This document shows positions 25,574-34,089 of a DNA stretch of 64,000 bases, piece by piece. Both the position numbers and the translations under genes were made by a program. The notes under the pieces are model-generated. The model was not told the DNA's origin and did not search any database. It saw nothing but the letters and a program-made list of their open reading frames with translations. Each line of letters starts with the position of its first letter. The stretch's first letter is position 1. Source of the stretch: Leifsonia sp. ku-ls (GTDB lineage Bacteria > Actinomycetota > Actinomycetes > Actinomycetales > Microbacteriaceae); NCBI GenBank assembly GCA_003367665.1, contig QKXI01000006.1, positions 71,702 to 135,701 of the forward strand, read 5' to 3'.

Positions 25574-25744
25574 GGACGACCTTCCTCTGGGGGTGGGTGC
25601 CTGCGACCCCACCGGCCAGGGAGGATGATGCGTCAAAGGTGACGACGGCGACCGGCCGGCCCACCGGGCCGGCTGCTGGGAGGTGGCGCCGTCGACTCTC
25701 GTGACGTTAGCGCCCCGCTGTTTCGGGCCCGCCGCGAACGTGTT

Positions 25745-25762
25745 TCTGTGAAGTTACACAGA
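25745..25762. promoter_or_regulatory. Palindrome in the cohesin/small-membrane-protein divergent promoter region
   Basis: TCTGTG (25745-25750) and CACAGA (25757-25762) are inverted copies with spacer AAGTTA, in an unusually AT-rich patch between divergent genes. It could be an operator (TGTG...CACA, CRP/FNR-like in shape but with short spacing). An 8-bp GC hairpin at 25655-25673 lies nearer the cohesin start, in its probable leader. Confidence 0.4.
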
Positions 25763-25806
25763 GAAGAGGGCTGCCGTCCGGTCGCGCGGCACGACAGACT
25801 GACTCC

Positions 25807-26106
25807 ATGCCCACGACATCGCGCGTCCACCGCTCCCGCCACAGCGGCTGGCTGATCGCGGCCGGAACGTTCGTCGCAGTGCTCGGTGTGAGCTGGGGCC
25901 TCGCCGCGAAGACCGCGGCCGAGAACTCCGTCATGGGCTCGCGCACGCTGGCGGTGCTCCCCGTCCACGCGTACACGCAGTACACCCAGCGCGGCATGGT
26001 GCCCGACTATGTGGGGCTGTGGATGGGCCTCGCTCTCGCGGCCGTCGGCGCGATCGTGCTCCTGGTCGGCGCCGTCACCGCCTTCGCGTCGTCCCGCGCC
26101 GCCTAG
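25807..26106 (+). CDS. Small two-helix membrane protein, function unknown
   Basis: The 99-residue product has a basic N-terminus (residues 1-12), a first transmembrane helix at about 14-34 (WLIAAGTFVAVLGVSWGLAA), an external-looking loop with VHAYTQYTQRGMVPDY, and a second helix at about 70-92. The family is not recognised. The ATG at 25807 is the only sensible start. It diverges from the cohesin-amidase operon and converges with the alcohol dehydrogenase, with a hairpin in between. It could be a small envelope-stress or membrane accessory protein, but nothing in the sequence supports a specific role. Confidence 0.65.
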   Translation: MPTTSRVHRSRHSGWLIAAGTFVAVLGVSWGLAAKTAAENSVMGSRTLAVLPVHAYTQYTQRGMVPDYVGLWMGLALAAVGAIVLLVGAVTAFASSRAA

Positions 26107-26136
26107 CCCCCACCGGCCCACCCCGGACGGAGAAGA

Positions 26137-26168
26137 AGCCCGCGCCGTCGCCCCCGATCGGCGCGGGC
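26137..26168. terminator. Hairpin terminator between convergent genes
   Basis: GCCCGCGCC (26137-26145) pairs with GGCGCGGGC (26160-26168) across a 14-base loop. It lies 30 bases after the stop of the small membrane protein and before the end of the convergent alcohol dehydrogenase. Confidence 0.55.
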
Positions 26169-26276
26169 CGCCGTCGCTGTGAGGACGGCGCCTGACCGGT
26201 CGGGTGCGCAGTTCTCGGCTGCGCTCGGTCAGGTCTCTCGCATCTCCACGATCGCCGACGCGGCGGGAGGCGAGTA

Positions 26277-26290
26277 GGGACTTTCGTCAC
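26277..26290. promoter_or_regulatory. Isolated DosR-box-like sequence
   Basis: GGGACTTTCGTCAC resembles the 14-bp boxes of the dormancy island but lies between convergent genes, just beyond the end of the alcohol dehydrogenase gene, with no start codon in promoter distance on either strand. It may be a chance match or a relic. Confidence 0.25.
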
Positions 26291-26309
26291 TTCGCCTCCG
26301 CGCCGACGG

Positions 26310-27377
26310 TCAGCCGGCCGACGATCCTGCAGCGGTCTCGGACTCCGACTCCACCGGAAGCCCGGCGTCGTAGACGAACACCAGCCGGGCGGGCACCTCG
26401 CCGGCGAGCACCTCGGCGACGGCGCCGTTGACGTCGGAGAGGTCCCGGGGTTCGGCGACGACCCGCGTCCGGCCGGCGGCATGGAGCGCGAAGACCTCGG
26501 CGAGGTCCTGCCGCGTGCCGACGATGGAGCCGATCACGGTGACGCCCTTGAGCACCGTGTCGAACACCGGGAGGGTGATCGTCCCCTCCGCCGGCAGCGA
26601 GACCAGGACCAGTCGTCCGCCCCGGTTCAGCGACCGGAACGCCTGGTCGAACACCGCCGGGGCGACGGCGAGCACGATCGCCACATCGGCCCCGCCGAGG
26701 TGGTGGATGGCCTCGACCGGGTCGACCTCCGCCGCGTTGACGGCGTGGTCGGCGCCGAGCTCCACCGCCAGGTCGAGCTTCTCCTCGGTGATGTCGACGG
26801 CGACGACCTGCGCTCCCACCAGGCGCGCGTACTGCACGGCGAGGTGGCCGAGGCCCCCGATGCCGAAGACGGCAACGCGCTCGCCGGGGACGACGTGCGC
26901 GTTCTTGACGGCCGCATACGTCGTGACGCCGGCGCACGTGAGCGGTGCGGCCTCGAGCGGACTGACCCCGTCGGGCACCGGGGCCGCGAAGCGCGCGTCG
27001 GCGAGGGCGTACTCGGCGTAGCCGCCGTCGACGGAGTAGCCGGTGTTGTGCTGTCGTTCGCACAGGTTCTCGCGGCCGTCGATGCAGTAGCGGCACTCGC
27101 CGCACGCGTAGCCGAGCCACGGCAAGGCCACACGCTGTCCGACCTCGCGGGTGGTTACCCCGTCGCCGAGCCGTTCGACGATGCCGACGCCCTCGTGGCC
27201 GGGGACGAACGGCAGCCCCGGCTGCACGGGCCAGTCGCCGTCGATCGCATGGATGTCGGTGTGGCAGAGGCCGCACGCCTCCAGACGGACCAGGACCTGA
27301 CCGGGTCCCGGCGTGGGGATGGGGCGGTTCTCCAGGGTGAGCGGCTGACGGTACTGGCTGACGACGGCTGCGCGCAT
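26310..27377 (-). CDS. Zinc-dependent alcohol dehydrogenase (AdhP-like)
   Basis: The 355-residue enzyme is a medium-chain alcohol dehydrogenase. The catalytic zinc ligands are in CGLCHTD and GHEG, the structural zinc cysteines in CGECRYCIDGRENLC, and the NAD-binding Rossmann motif is GIGGLGHLA. It interconverts primary alcohols and aldehydes with NAD(H). The ATG at 27377 follows AAAGGAG; a longer frame exists to 27542 but would cover the promoter. Two DosR-type boxes lie 54-96 bases upstream (27431-27473), so it probably belongs to the hypoxia/dormancy regulon, where fermentative NAD recycling makes sense. Confidence 0.93.
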   Translation of the reverse strand: MRAAVVSQYRQPLTLENRPIPTPGPGQVLVRLEACGLCHTDIHAIDGDWPVQPGLPFVPGHEGVGIVERLGDGVTTREVGQRVALPWLGYACGECRYCIDGRENLCERQHNTGYSVDGGYAEYALADARFAAPVPDGVSPLEAAPLTCAGVTTYAAVKNAHVVPGERVAVFGIGGLGHLAVQYARLVGAQVVAVDITEEKLDLAVELGADHAVNAAEVDPVEAIHHLGGADVAIVLAVAPAVFDQAFRSLNRGGRLVLVSLPAEGTITLPVFDTVLKGVTVIGSIVGTRQDLAEVFALHAAGRTRVVAEPRDLSDVNGAVAEVLAGEVPARLVFVYDAGLPVESESETAAGSSAG

Positions 27378-27430
27378 GGCGGCTCCTTTCGGTGTGACGC
27401 CAGTCTCGCTGCGGCGCGGCCCGTGCACTG

Positions 27431-27473
27431 GGGCCGAAGGTCCCGCCGTCGGCGGTCGTGGGCCTTTCGGCCC
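27431..27473. promoter_or_regulatory. Paired DosR/DevR-type boxes
   Basis: GGGCCGAAGGTCCC (27431-27444) and GGGCCTTTCGGCCC (27460-27473) lie between the divergent alcohol dehydrogenase and the 27527 gene; their centres are 29 bp apart. The first is the exact reverse complement of the box at 35478-35491. The shape matches the DosR consensus GGGAC-N4-GTCCC. Confidence 0.7.
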
Positions 27474-27526
27474 TGAGCGCGATCCCTCCGCACCGGCATC
27501 CTGGGCGCGAGAGCTCGGAGGACGCC

Positions 27527-27952
27527 ATGAGACGCTGGACACGCATCACGCTCACCGTGCTGACCGGAGCGGTCGGCCTGACCGCCGTCGCGGGAGGGCT
27601 CGCTCTCCTCGTCGGCGCGCTGGGGTCGTCGAACGGAGGCGGTGTCACGCCGGATCGCGCCTACCTCGGCGGGAGCCCCTTCACCTCCTACCTGCTCCCC
27701 GGGGTCGAGCTGGCCGTCGTCGTCGGCGGAACGCACCTCCTCGCCGCCGTGCTCACCGGACGCGGGTCGGCGGCAGGCCCCTTCGCCGCCGCGGTCGCCG
27801 GCTTCGGGCTGCTGATCTGGATCTTCGTGCAGATGATGTTCATTCCGTTCAGCCCGCTGCAGGCGGTCTACTTCGTCGCCGGCCTCGCCGAGGTCGGCCT
27901 CGTGATGCTGGGGCTCGGCCTCTTCCGCCGGCCAGGGGTGGCGGCCTCGTGA
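27527..27952 (+). CDS. Small multi-helix membrane protein of the dormancy island
   Basis: The 141-residue product has four hydrophobic helices (about 8-28, 48-66, 76-98 and 108-130) with short loops, and no recognised catalytic motif. The ATG at 27527 is chosen because GGAGG lies a few bases upstream; the in-frame start at 27458 would overlap a DosR-type box. The last codons overlap the following beta-CASP hydrolase gene (GTGA), so the pair is translated together. Its promoter is shared with the divergent alcohol dehydrogenase. Function unknown; small integral membrane proteins of this kind are common in DevR islands. Confidence 0.75.
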   Translation: MRRWTRITLTVLTGAVGLTAVAGGLALLVGALGSSNGGGVTPDRAYLGGSPFTSYLLPGVELAVVVGGTHLLAAVLTGRGSAAGPFAAAVAGFGLLIWIFVQMMFIPFSPLQAVYFVAGLAEVGLVMLGLGLFRRPGVAAS

Positions 27953-29358
27953 GCACGTCGCTCCGGTTCCTCGGCGCGACGGACACGGTCACCGGGTCGC
28001 GGTACCTGGTGGAGACGGATGGTCTCCGGCTCCTCGTCGACTGCGGGCTGTTCCAGGGGTACAAGCAGCTCCGGGAGCGCAACTGGCGGCCCTTCCCGGT
28101 CGACCCGGCCTCGCTCGACGCCGTGGTCGTCAGCCATGCACACCTCGACCACACCGGATATCTCCCCGCCCTCGTCCGCGACGGCTTCCGCGGCCGCATC
28201 CACGCGACCGCGGCGACGGCGGAGCTCAGCGGTCTGATCCTCCCGGACAGCGGCCGGCTGCTGGAGGAGCAGGTGGCGTTCCGGGATCGTCATCACACCT
28301 CCCGGCACTCGCCGCCGCTCCCGCTCTACACCGAGGACGACGCTCGGGCCGCTCTGGAACGCTTCGAGCCGCACCCGTTCGGCCAGGACGTGAGGCTGGG
28401 GGAGGCGACCGTGCGGTTCGTCCCGGCCGGCCACATCCTCGGCGCCGCGCAGGTGCGGATCGCCACCGCCGACGGTCGGGTCCACTTCACGGGCGACCTC
28501 GGCCGGGTCGACGACCCGCTGATGCGGCCGCCGGCCGCGCTGGAGGACACCGACGTGCTGGTCTCCGAGTCGACGTACGGCGACCGCCTGCACCCGCACG
28601 TGGACGCGGCGGGGATGCTCGGCGACATCGTCACCGACGTCTGCCGGAAGGGCGGGGTCGTCCTGCTCCCGGCGTTCGCGGTCGGGCGGGCGGAGACGTT
28701 GCTGCTGCACCTCAGCCGGCTGCGGGCCTGCGGCCGCATCCCGGAGGTGCCGGTCTTCCTCAACAGCCCGATGGCCGTCGACGCGTCCGAGATCTACGCG
28801 CGCCACCCGGAGGAGCATCGCATCTCCGCGGAGGAGTTCGCCGCCATGTACCGGCTGGCGACGCTGGTGCGGTCCGTGGACGAGTCCAAGCTCCTCAACC
28901 TGCGCGGCGGGCCCGCCGTCATCATCTCCGCCAGTGGGATGCTCGAGGGCGGCCGCATCCTGCACCACCTCGACGCGTACGGCGGCGACCCGCGGAACGC
29001 GATCGTGCTCACCGGTTTCCAGGCAGGGGGCACCCGCGGCGCCGCCCTGCAGCGCGGGGAGCGGGTGCTGCGCATCCACGGCAAGGATGTGCCGATCCGG
29101 GCGCAGGTGCACACGCTCGACATGCTGTCGGCGCACGCCGACGCGGCCCAGCTGGTCGGGTGGATGTCGACGGCGCCCACCGCGCCGCACGCCGTCTACC
29201 TGACCCACGGCGAGCCCGCGGCGGCCGATCAGCTGCGCCTGCGCATCCGCCGCTCGCTGGGCTGGACCGCGCGCGTGCCGGAGTTCGGCGAGACCGTCGC
29301 CGTCACCGGGGCGCCGGCGAGCGCCGCAGGCGAAGGGATCGCGGTGACCGCGCCGTGA
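27949..29358 (+). CDS. MBL-fold beta-CASP hydrolase (RNA-processing exonuclease-like)
   Basis: This 469-residue protein has a metallo-beta-lactamase domain with the metal-binding HAHLDH motif in SHAHLDHTG, a GDLGR segment (FTGDLGRV) and the beta-CASP insert with LPAFAVGRAE and a C-terminal SAHAD motif (LSAHADAAQL), as in Ysh1/CPSF73-like and archaeal/bacterial mRNA-end-processing enzymes (COG1236). Expected activity is RNA endo- or exonuclease with zinc. The GTG at 27949 overlaps the upstream stop; homology starts at STSLRFLGATDTVTGS. Its 3' end overlaps the convergent P-type ATPase gene by 56 bases. Its presence in a DevR island suggests RNA turnover during dormancy. Confidence 0.9.
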   Translation: MSTSLRFLGATDTVTGSRYLVETDGLRLLVDCGLFQGYKQLRERNWRPFPVDPASLDAVVVSHAHLDHTGYLPALVRDGFRGRIHATAATAELSGLILPDSGRLLEEQVAFRDRHHTSRHSPPLPLYTEDDARAALERFEPHPFGQDVRLGEATVRFVPAGHILGAAQVRIATADGRVHFTGDLGRVDDPLMRPPAALEDTDVLVSESTYGDRLHPHVDAAGMLGDIVTDVCRKGGVVLLPAFAVGRAETLLLHLSRLRACGRIPEVPVFLNSPMAVDASEIYARHPEEHRISAEEFAAMYRLATLVRSVDESKLLNLRGGPAVIISASGMLEGGRILHHLDAYGGDPRNAIVLTGFQAGGTRGAALQRGERVLRIHGKDVPIRAQVHTLDMLSAHADAAQLVGWMSTAPTAPHAVYLTHGEPAAADQLRLRIRRSLGWTARVPEFGETVAVTGAPASAAGEGIAVTAP

Positions 29359-31963
29359 AGCGGGACGCACGGCGAGCGACCCGGTGGCCGTACGCGCGTG
29401 CCCGTGTTGGTGCCGGCGCCGACCGCGCCAGGCGGGCGTAGTACCAGACCTTCGCCGCCTCGACCAGCGCGAGGTAGGCCACCACCATGCCCACCAGCGC
29501 CAGGAGGAACGGCGCGGGGAGCGGCGTGAAGCCGAGCACGCCGGCCAGCGGCGAGAACGGCAGCCAGGTTCCGACCGCGACGACGGCGAGCGCGGCGATC
29601 GTCAGCGGCAGCGACGCGCGGCTGCGCAGGAACGGCACCCGGCGCGTCCGGATCGCGAAGACGATCAGCGTCTGCGTGGCGATCGACTCGATGAACCAGC
29701 CCGACCGGAACTCGGGCGGGGCCGCCTGCAGCACGGAGAGCATGAGCCAGAACGTGGCGAAGTCGAACAGCGAGCTGATCGGCCCGAACAGCAGCATGAA
29801 CCGGCGGATGGCGCCGATGTCCCAGTGCGCTGGCGCGCGCAGCTGCTCCGCGTCGACGTGGTCGGACGGGATCGCGAGCTGGCTCGAGTCGTACAGCAGG
29901 TTGTTCAGCAGGATCTGACCGGGCAGCATCGGCAGGAACGGGAGGACGACGGACGCCACCGACGCGCTGAACATGTTGCCGAAGTTGCTCGAGGTGCCCA
30001 TCAGCACGTACTTGATGGTGTTGGCGAAGATGCGCCGGCCCTCCGTCACCCCGTCGGCGAGCACGCCCAGGTCTTTCTCGAGCAGCAGCACGTCGGCGGC
30101 GTCCTTGGCGACGTCGACGGCCGAGTCGACGGAGATGCCGATGTCGGCGCCGTGCAGCGCGAGCGCGTCGTTGACGCCGTCGCCGAGGAAGCCGACCGCG
30201 CGGCCCCGCTTGCGCAGAACGCGCACGATGCGCGCCTTCTGCTCCGGCGAGACGCGGGCGAAGATCGACGCGGCGCGGGCCGCCTCGGCGAGGTCCGGGT
30301 CACTCAGGGCGTCTATGGCGTCGCCGGTCAGCGTCCCGCCGTTCGTGCGCCCGAGCTGCATCAAGAGACGCTCGGCCACGACGGCGCCGTCGCCGGTCGC
30401 GATCTTCACCTCCACGCCCAGCTCGGCGAGGCGGTCCAGCGAGGCGCGGGCGCCCGGCTTGACGGCGTCGGTGAAGGCGAGGAAGCCGCGGAGGACCAGC
30501 CCCCGCTCCGTCGCCGGGTCGCCGAGGGCGGCGGCGCCCGGCGCAGGGCGGGAGGCCACGGCCACCACGCGGGCGCCGTCGTCGTAGAGGCGCGCCAGCA
30601 CCGCGGAGGCGTCGTCCGGCGTGCCGTCGCACTGCGGGAGCACGGACTCGGGCGCGCCCTTCACGACGACGACGGGGTCGGAGCCGGCGACCTGGGCGAG
30701 GACCGTGCAGCGGCGACGCTCGTGATCGAAGGGCTCCACGGCGAGCCGATGGTAGGCGGCGACCGGCGCCGTCGAAGCACCGGGCCCCTGCCGGAGCGCC
30801 TCGTCGAGCGCGTTCGAGCCGACCTCCGCCGGTGCGGCCGGATCGGTGTCGGTCGCGAGCAGCCCGAGCAGCAGGACGTCGTCCGACGACGCCGAGCCGA
30901 CCGGCACGGCGCGGTCGAACGCGATCCGGCCGGTGGTCAGCGTGCCCGTCTTGTCGGTGACCAGGAGGTCGAGGTCGCCGAGGTCCTCGATGCACACCAT
31001 CCGCTTCACCAGCACACGGCGACGGGCGAGGGCCCGTGAGCCGGACGCGAGGCTCGTGCTCACCACCGCCGGCAACAGCTGCGGGGTGATGCCGACCGCG
31101 ATGGCGAGGGAGAACAGCAGCGACTCCAGCAGCGGCCGGCCGAGCAGCAGGGCGGCCACGAAGATGACGGACGTCAGGGTCAGCGCCACGACGAGCAGGA
31201 ACACCGAGAACCGGCCCAGTCCGCGCTGGAACTCCGTCTGCGGCTCGGTCTCGGCCAGTCCGACCGCGATGCGGCCGAACTCGGTGTCGCCGGCGGTCGC
31301 GACCACAACGCCGAGGCCGGCTCCGGCGTGCACCACCGTGCCCATGAGCGCACAGCAGGCGAGGTCGCCGAGGCCGGAGGCGGCGACGGCCGCGGTGGTC
31401 TTGGCCACGGCTGCCGCCTCGCCCGTCACGATGCTCTCGTCGCACGCCAGTCCGGAGACCTGGACCAGGCGCAGGTCGGCCGGCACGACGGTCCCCACGC
31501 TGAGCACGACCACGTCCCCCGGCACGAGCTCGGTCACGTCCACACGTCCACGCCGCCCGTCGCGGATCACGATCGCGGTGTGACGCAGGCGGTCGTGCAG
31601 CGCGTCGGCCGCACGTTCGGCGCGGAACTCGTTGACGAAGCCGAGGCCGACGCTCACGAGCAGGATCACCGCGATGATCGCCGCTTCGACGCCCTCGCCG
31701 ACGAACGACGACACGACAGCGGTGGCGAACAGCAGGATCAGGATGGGACTGCGAACCTGCCGCAGCAGCACCCGTCCCGGCCGTGCACGGTGGCCGCGGA
31801 CGGCGTTCGGGCCGACCTGCTGCAGTCGTTTCGCCGCGTCCTCCGCGGTCAGCCCGGAGGCGGAGGAACCGAGCGCGGTCAGCACCTCCGCGGCCTCCCG
31901 CGACGCGGCGTCGCGGACCGGGCCGACCGCGGAGGCCGGGACGGCGGCCTGCGCGTCGATCAC
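29303..31963 (-). CDS. mgtA: Magnesium-transporting P-type ATPase, MgtA-like
   Basis: The 886-residue pump has the P-type signatures: TGEA in the actuator domain (TGES variant with the essential Glu kept), phosphorylation site DKTGT in LLVTDKTGTLTTG, nucleotide-domain KGAPE and hinge GDGVNDA. The segment VGITPQLLPAVVSTSLA and the GADIGISVDSAVDVAKDAAD region are as in MgtA/MgtB-type (P3B) pumps, which import Mg2+. Ten transmembrane helices are expected. The GTG at 31963 overlaps the stop of the upstream universal stress gene (GTGA), so the two are coupled. The long frame extending to 32299 is a readthrough in the overlapping gene. Such pumps are frequent in actinobacterial DevR regulons. Confidence 0.9.
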   Translation of the reverse strand: MIDAQAAVPASAVGPVRDAASREAAEVLTALGSSASGLTAEDAAKRLQQVGPNAVRGHRARPGRVLLRQVRSPILILLFATAVVSSFVGEGVEAAIIAVILLVSVGLGFVNEFRAERAADALHDRLRHTAIVIRDGRRGRVDVTELVPGDVVVLSVGTVVPADLRLVQVSGLACDESIVTGEAAAVAKTTAAVAASGLGDLACCALMGTVVHAGAGLGVVVATAGDTEFGRIAVGLAETEPQTEFQRGLGRFSVFLLVVALTLTSVIFVAALLLGRPLLESLLFSLAIAVGITPQLLPAVVSTSLASGSRALARRRVLVKRMVCIEDLGDLDLLVTDKTGTLTTGRIAFDRAVPVGSASSDDVLLLGLLATDTDPAAPAEVGSNALDEALRQGPGASTAPVAAYHRLAVEPFDHERRRCTVLAQVAGSDPVVVVKGAPESVLPQCDGTPDDASAVLARLYDDGARVVAVASRPAPGAAALGDPATERGLVLRGFLAFTDAVKPGARASLDRLAELGVEVKIATGDGAVVAERLLMQLGRTNGGTLTGDAIDALSDPDLAEAARAASIFARVSPEQKARIVRVLRKRGRAVGFLGDGVNDALALHGADIGISVDSAVDVAKDAADVLLLEKDLGVLADGVTEGRRIFANTIKYVLMGTSSNFGNMFSASVASVVLPFLPMLPGQILLNNLLYDSSQLAIPSDHVDAEQLRAPAHWDIGAIRRFMLLFGPISSLFDFATFWLMLSVLQAAPPEFRSGWFIESIATQTLIVFAIRTRRVPFLRSRASLPLTIAALAVVAVGTWLPFSPLAGVLGFTPLPAPFLLALVGMVVAYLALVEAAKVWYYARLARSAPAPTRARAYGHRVARRASRFTARSPRSLRLRRSPAPR

Positions 31964-32889
31964 CGGTCGGCCGGCTGCACGCGCCCCCGCGCCCGGTTGC
32001 GCACCACCGCCACCGGAGTCAGTGCGTTCAGCAGCACATCGTGGCCGACGGAGCCGAGCATCACCCGCTGCACACCACGCCGGTCGTGGCTTCCGAGGAC
32101 GAGCAGACGCGCGCCCTCCGCCTCCGCCACCACGCCGCGGGCCGGGGAGGTCTCCACGGTCTCGGCGAAGACGGTCAGCCCGGGGTGCTCGGCTCTGGCC
32201 CGCTGCGCGGCGTCCTCGGCGATCCGCTCCCGTCGGTCGCCGAGCGACACCTCCGGCACCATCCCGGCGAGCAGCGGGTTCGCCACGTAGCCGGCGCACA
32301 CGATGGTGAGCGGCTCGCCGAGGGCGGCCGCCTCGTCGGCCCCGAACTCCACAGCGGGCTCCGACCCGCGCTCGCCGTCCACGCCGACCACGACGCCGTC
32401 GCCGCGGTCCTCCCAGCCGTGCGGGACGGCCACGACGCTGCAGGCTGCGGCGGCGGCCACCCGGACCGCGATCGAGCTGGCGAACGAGCGGCGCCGCTCG
32501 GCATCGGACGGCGTCCCCAGCACCAGTAGGTCCGCGTCCTCCGAGGCCGCGGCCAGCTCGTGGCCGACGTGTCCGAACAGCGTCCGCGCGGTCACCTCGA
32601 TGTCCGGTGCGATCGTCCGCACCGCCCCGGAGGCGGCGGCCGCGGCCGCGCGCTCGTCGAGCACGTCCCTGGCACGCCGCACGGCGATCCCCTCCTCCGC
32701 GTCGAGCAGCGTCCGGGAGGCCAGCTCCAGCAGGCGCGTCGGCCGCGGTCCCCTGTCGCTCCAGGCCCGCTCGATCACGTGGACCAGTTCCAGCCGGGCG
32801 CCGTCGCGTGCGGCGCGCGCGGCGGCCCAGTCGAGGGCCGCACGGTGGTCGGGCTCGCCGTCCACGGCGACCATGATGGTGTGCGTCAT
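31960..32889 (-). CDS. Universal stress protein, tandem UspA domains
   Basis: The 309-residue protein carries two UspA domains: the first opens TIMVAVDGEPDHRAALDWA and the second opens VVVGVDGERGSEPAVEF and ends with LVLGSHDRRGVQRVMLGSVG, the ATP-binding G-2x-G-9x-G-S type loop. The ATG at 32889 puts the first beta strand at residue 4; the upstream in-frame ATG at 32913 is less likely. It is divergent from the flavodoxin gene, with two DosR-type boxes in the 111-base gap, and is coupled to the downstream MgtA pump. USP proteins bind ATP and are standard members of DosR dormancy regulons; the precise activity is unknown. Confidence 0.92.
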   Translation of the reverse strand: MTHTIMVAVDGEPDHRAALDWAAARAARDGARLELVHVIERAWSDRGPRPTRLLELASRTLLDAEEGIAVRRARDVLDERAAAAAASGAVRTIAPDIEVTARTLFGHVGHELAAASEDADLLVLGTPSDAERRRSFASSIAVRVAAAAACSVVAVPHGWEDRGDGVVVGVDGERGSEPAVEFGADEAAALGEPLTIVCAGYVANPLLAGMVPEVSLGDRRERIAEDAAQRARAEHPGLTVFAETVETSPARGVVAEAEGARLLVLGSHDRRGVQRVMLGSVGHDVLLNALTPVAVVRNRARGRVQPADR

Positions 32890-32925
32890 GGGCAAAGCCT
32901 CGCGCCTCGTCACGGCGCCGGCGTA

Positions 32926-32964
32926 GAGCCGAAGGTCCCGCGCGGGAGCAGTGACTTTCGGCCC
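32926..32964. promoter_or_regulatory. Paired DosR/DevR-type boxes
   Basis: GAGCCGAAGGTCCC (32926-32939) and GTGACTTTCGGCCC (32951-32964) lie between the divergent USP-mgtA operon and the flavodoxin gene, centres 25 bp apart. The first differs by one base from the box at 27431. Confidence 0.65.
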
Positions 32965-33000
32965 TGTGCGCCGGCGGGCCCGTCGCCCAGAGTCGTCGCC

Positions 33001-33555
33001 ATGAACGAGACAGAGCCGGTCGCCACGGCGACCATCGTCTACGAGTCCATGTTCGGCAACACCAGGAAGGTCGCGGAGGCGATCGCGGAAGGACTAAGGC
33101 CGGCCGCGACCGTCACGGTGCTCACGGTGAAGGACGCGCCGGAGTCGCTCGGCGAGGCCGACATCCTGATCGCGGGTGCGCCGACCCACGTGCACGGGCT
33201 CAGCCGGCCGTCCACCAGGGCGGAGGCGGGGAAGTGGGCGGACGACGCCGCGCGGCACCTCACGCTGGAGCCGGACGCCGAAGGCATCGGGATGCGCGAG
33301 TGGCTGGAGTCGTGCGGTGGTCTGCCTCCCGTGTTCGCCGCGTTCGACACGAGGGCGGACACGGCCGAGCTGTTCACCGGCTCCGCGGCCTCCGGCATCG
33401 AGAAGCGCCTGAGGAAGCTCGGCGTCCGTCGCCTGCTGCCGAAGGAGAGCTTCGTGGTGGACAAGCAGAGCGTGCTGGTGGACGGAGAGCTGGAGCGGGC
33501 CCGTGCCTGGGGTCGCGCCATCGCCGCCGAGCTGCGAACGCCCGCACTGCGCTGA
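33001..33555 (+). CDS. Flavodoxin-domain protein
   Basis: The 184-residue protein starts with a flavodoxin-type FMN phosphate-binding loop, IVYESMFGNTRKVAEAI, and has APTHVHGLS and the later SCGGLPPVFAAFDTR segment, as in the flavodoxin-family proteins near DevR targets in actinobacteria. It probably binds FMN and carries electrons or acts as a quinone or nitro reductase. The ATG at 33001 is the first start after the promoter. DosR-type boxes end 36 bases upstream. It stands alone, convergent with the universal stress gene that follows. Confidence 0.87.
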   Translation: MNETEPVATATIVYESMFGNTRKVAEAIAEGLRPAATVTVLTVKDAPESLGEADILIAGAPTHVHGLSRPSTRAEAGKWADDAARHLTLEPDAEGIGMREWLESCGGLPPVFAAFDTRADTAELFTGSAASGIEKRLRKLGVRRLLPKESFVVDKQSVLVDGELERARAWGRAIAAELRTPALR

Positions 33556-33577
33556 GGCCGCCACGGCGCCCGGCGGG

Positions 33578-34069
33578 TCAGTTCCGGGCCGCCGCCTCCG
33601 AGCCGTGGATCACCAGCACGGGGCAGTCGGCGTGCTCGACGCAGGATCGCGACACCGATCCGAGCAGGAGTCCGGTGAAGCCACCGAGGCCACGGCTCCC
33701 GACGATCAGCATCTCGGCGTCCTCCGACTCCGCGATCAGCTGCCGGGCGGGCGACCCGTTCCTGATCACGCTCGAATACCAGGGAGGAACCACCGGCCCG
33801 AACACCTCGCGCGTCGCCTGCTCCGCGATGGTGTGGGCGTCGGCCTCCGGCGACCAGCCGTCCATCACGTAGCCCGGCCACGACTGCGGGAACTCCCACA
33901 CGGTCACGCCCACCAGGGCGCAGTCGAGACGCTCGGCGATGCGCGCGCCGCGGCGGAGGGCCGACAGCGACGACGCCGAGCCGTCGACTCCGACGACGAT
34001 CCGGCCGCCGGGGCGAATGCGGTCCAGCGATTCGGAGGAGGTTCGCTCAGCGGGTGCGTTGTCGGTCAC
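33578..34069 (-). CDS. Universal stress protein, single UspA domain
   Basis: This 163-residue protein has a disordered N-terminus, then RIVVGVDGSASSLSALRRG (first strand and Asp of the ATP site), EDAEMLIVGSRGLGGFTG and LLGSVSRSCVEHADCPVLVI, the complete ATP-binding G-2x-G-9x-G-S pattern. The GTG at 34069 has AAAGG upstream; a GTG at 34093, whose bases overlap the stop of the PNPOx-like gene (GTGA), is the alternative. Part of the operon with the PNPOx-like gene and the tandem USP upstream. ATP-binding dormancy/stress protein of the DevR-type island. Confidence 0.92.
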   Translation of the reverse strand: MTDNAPAERTSSESLDRIRPGGRIVVGVDGSASSLSALRRGARIAERLDCALVGVTVWEFPQSWPGYVMDGWSPEADAHTIAEQATREVFGPVVPPWYSSVIRNGSPARQLIAESEDAEMLIVGSRGLGGFTGLLLGSVSRSCVEHADCPVLVIHGSEAAARN

Positions 34070-34089
34070 AGTGTCGCCTTTCTTCGTGG

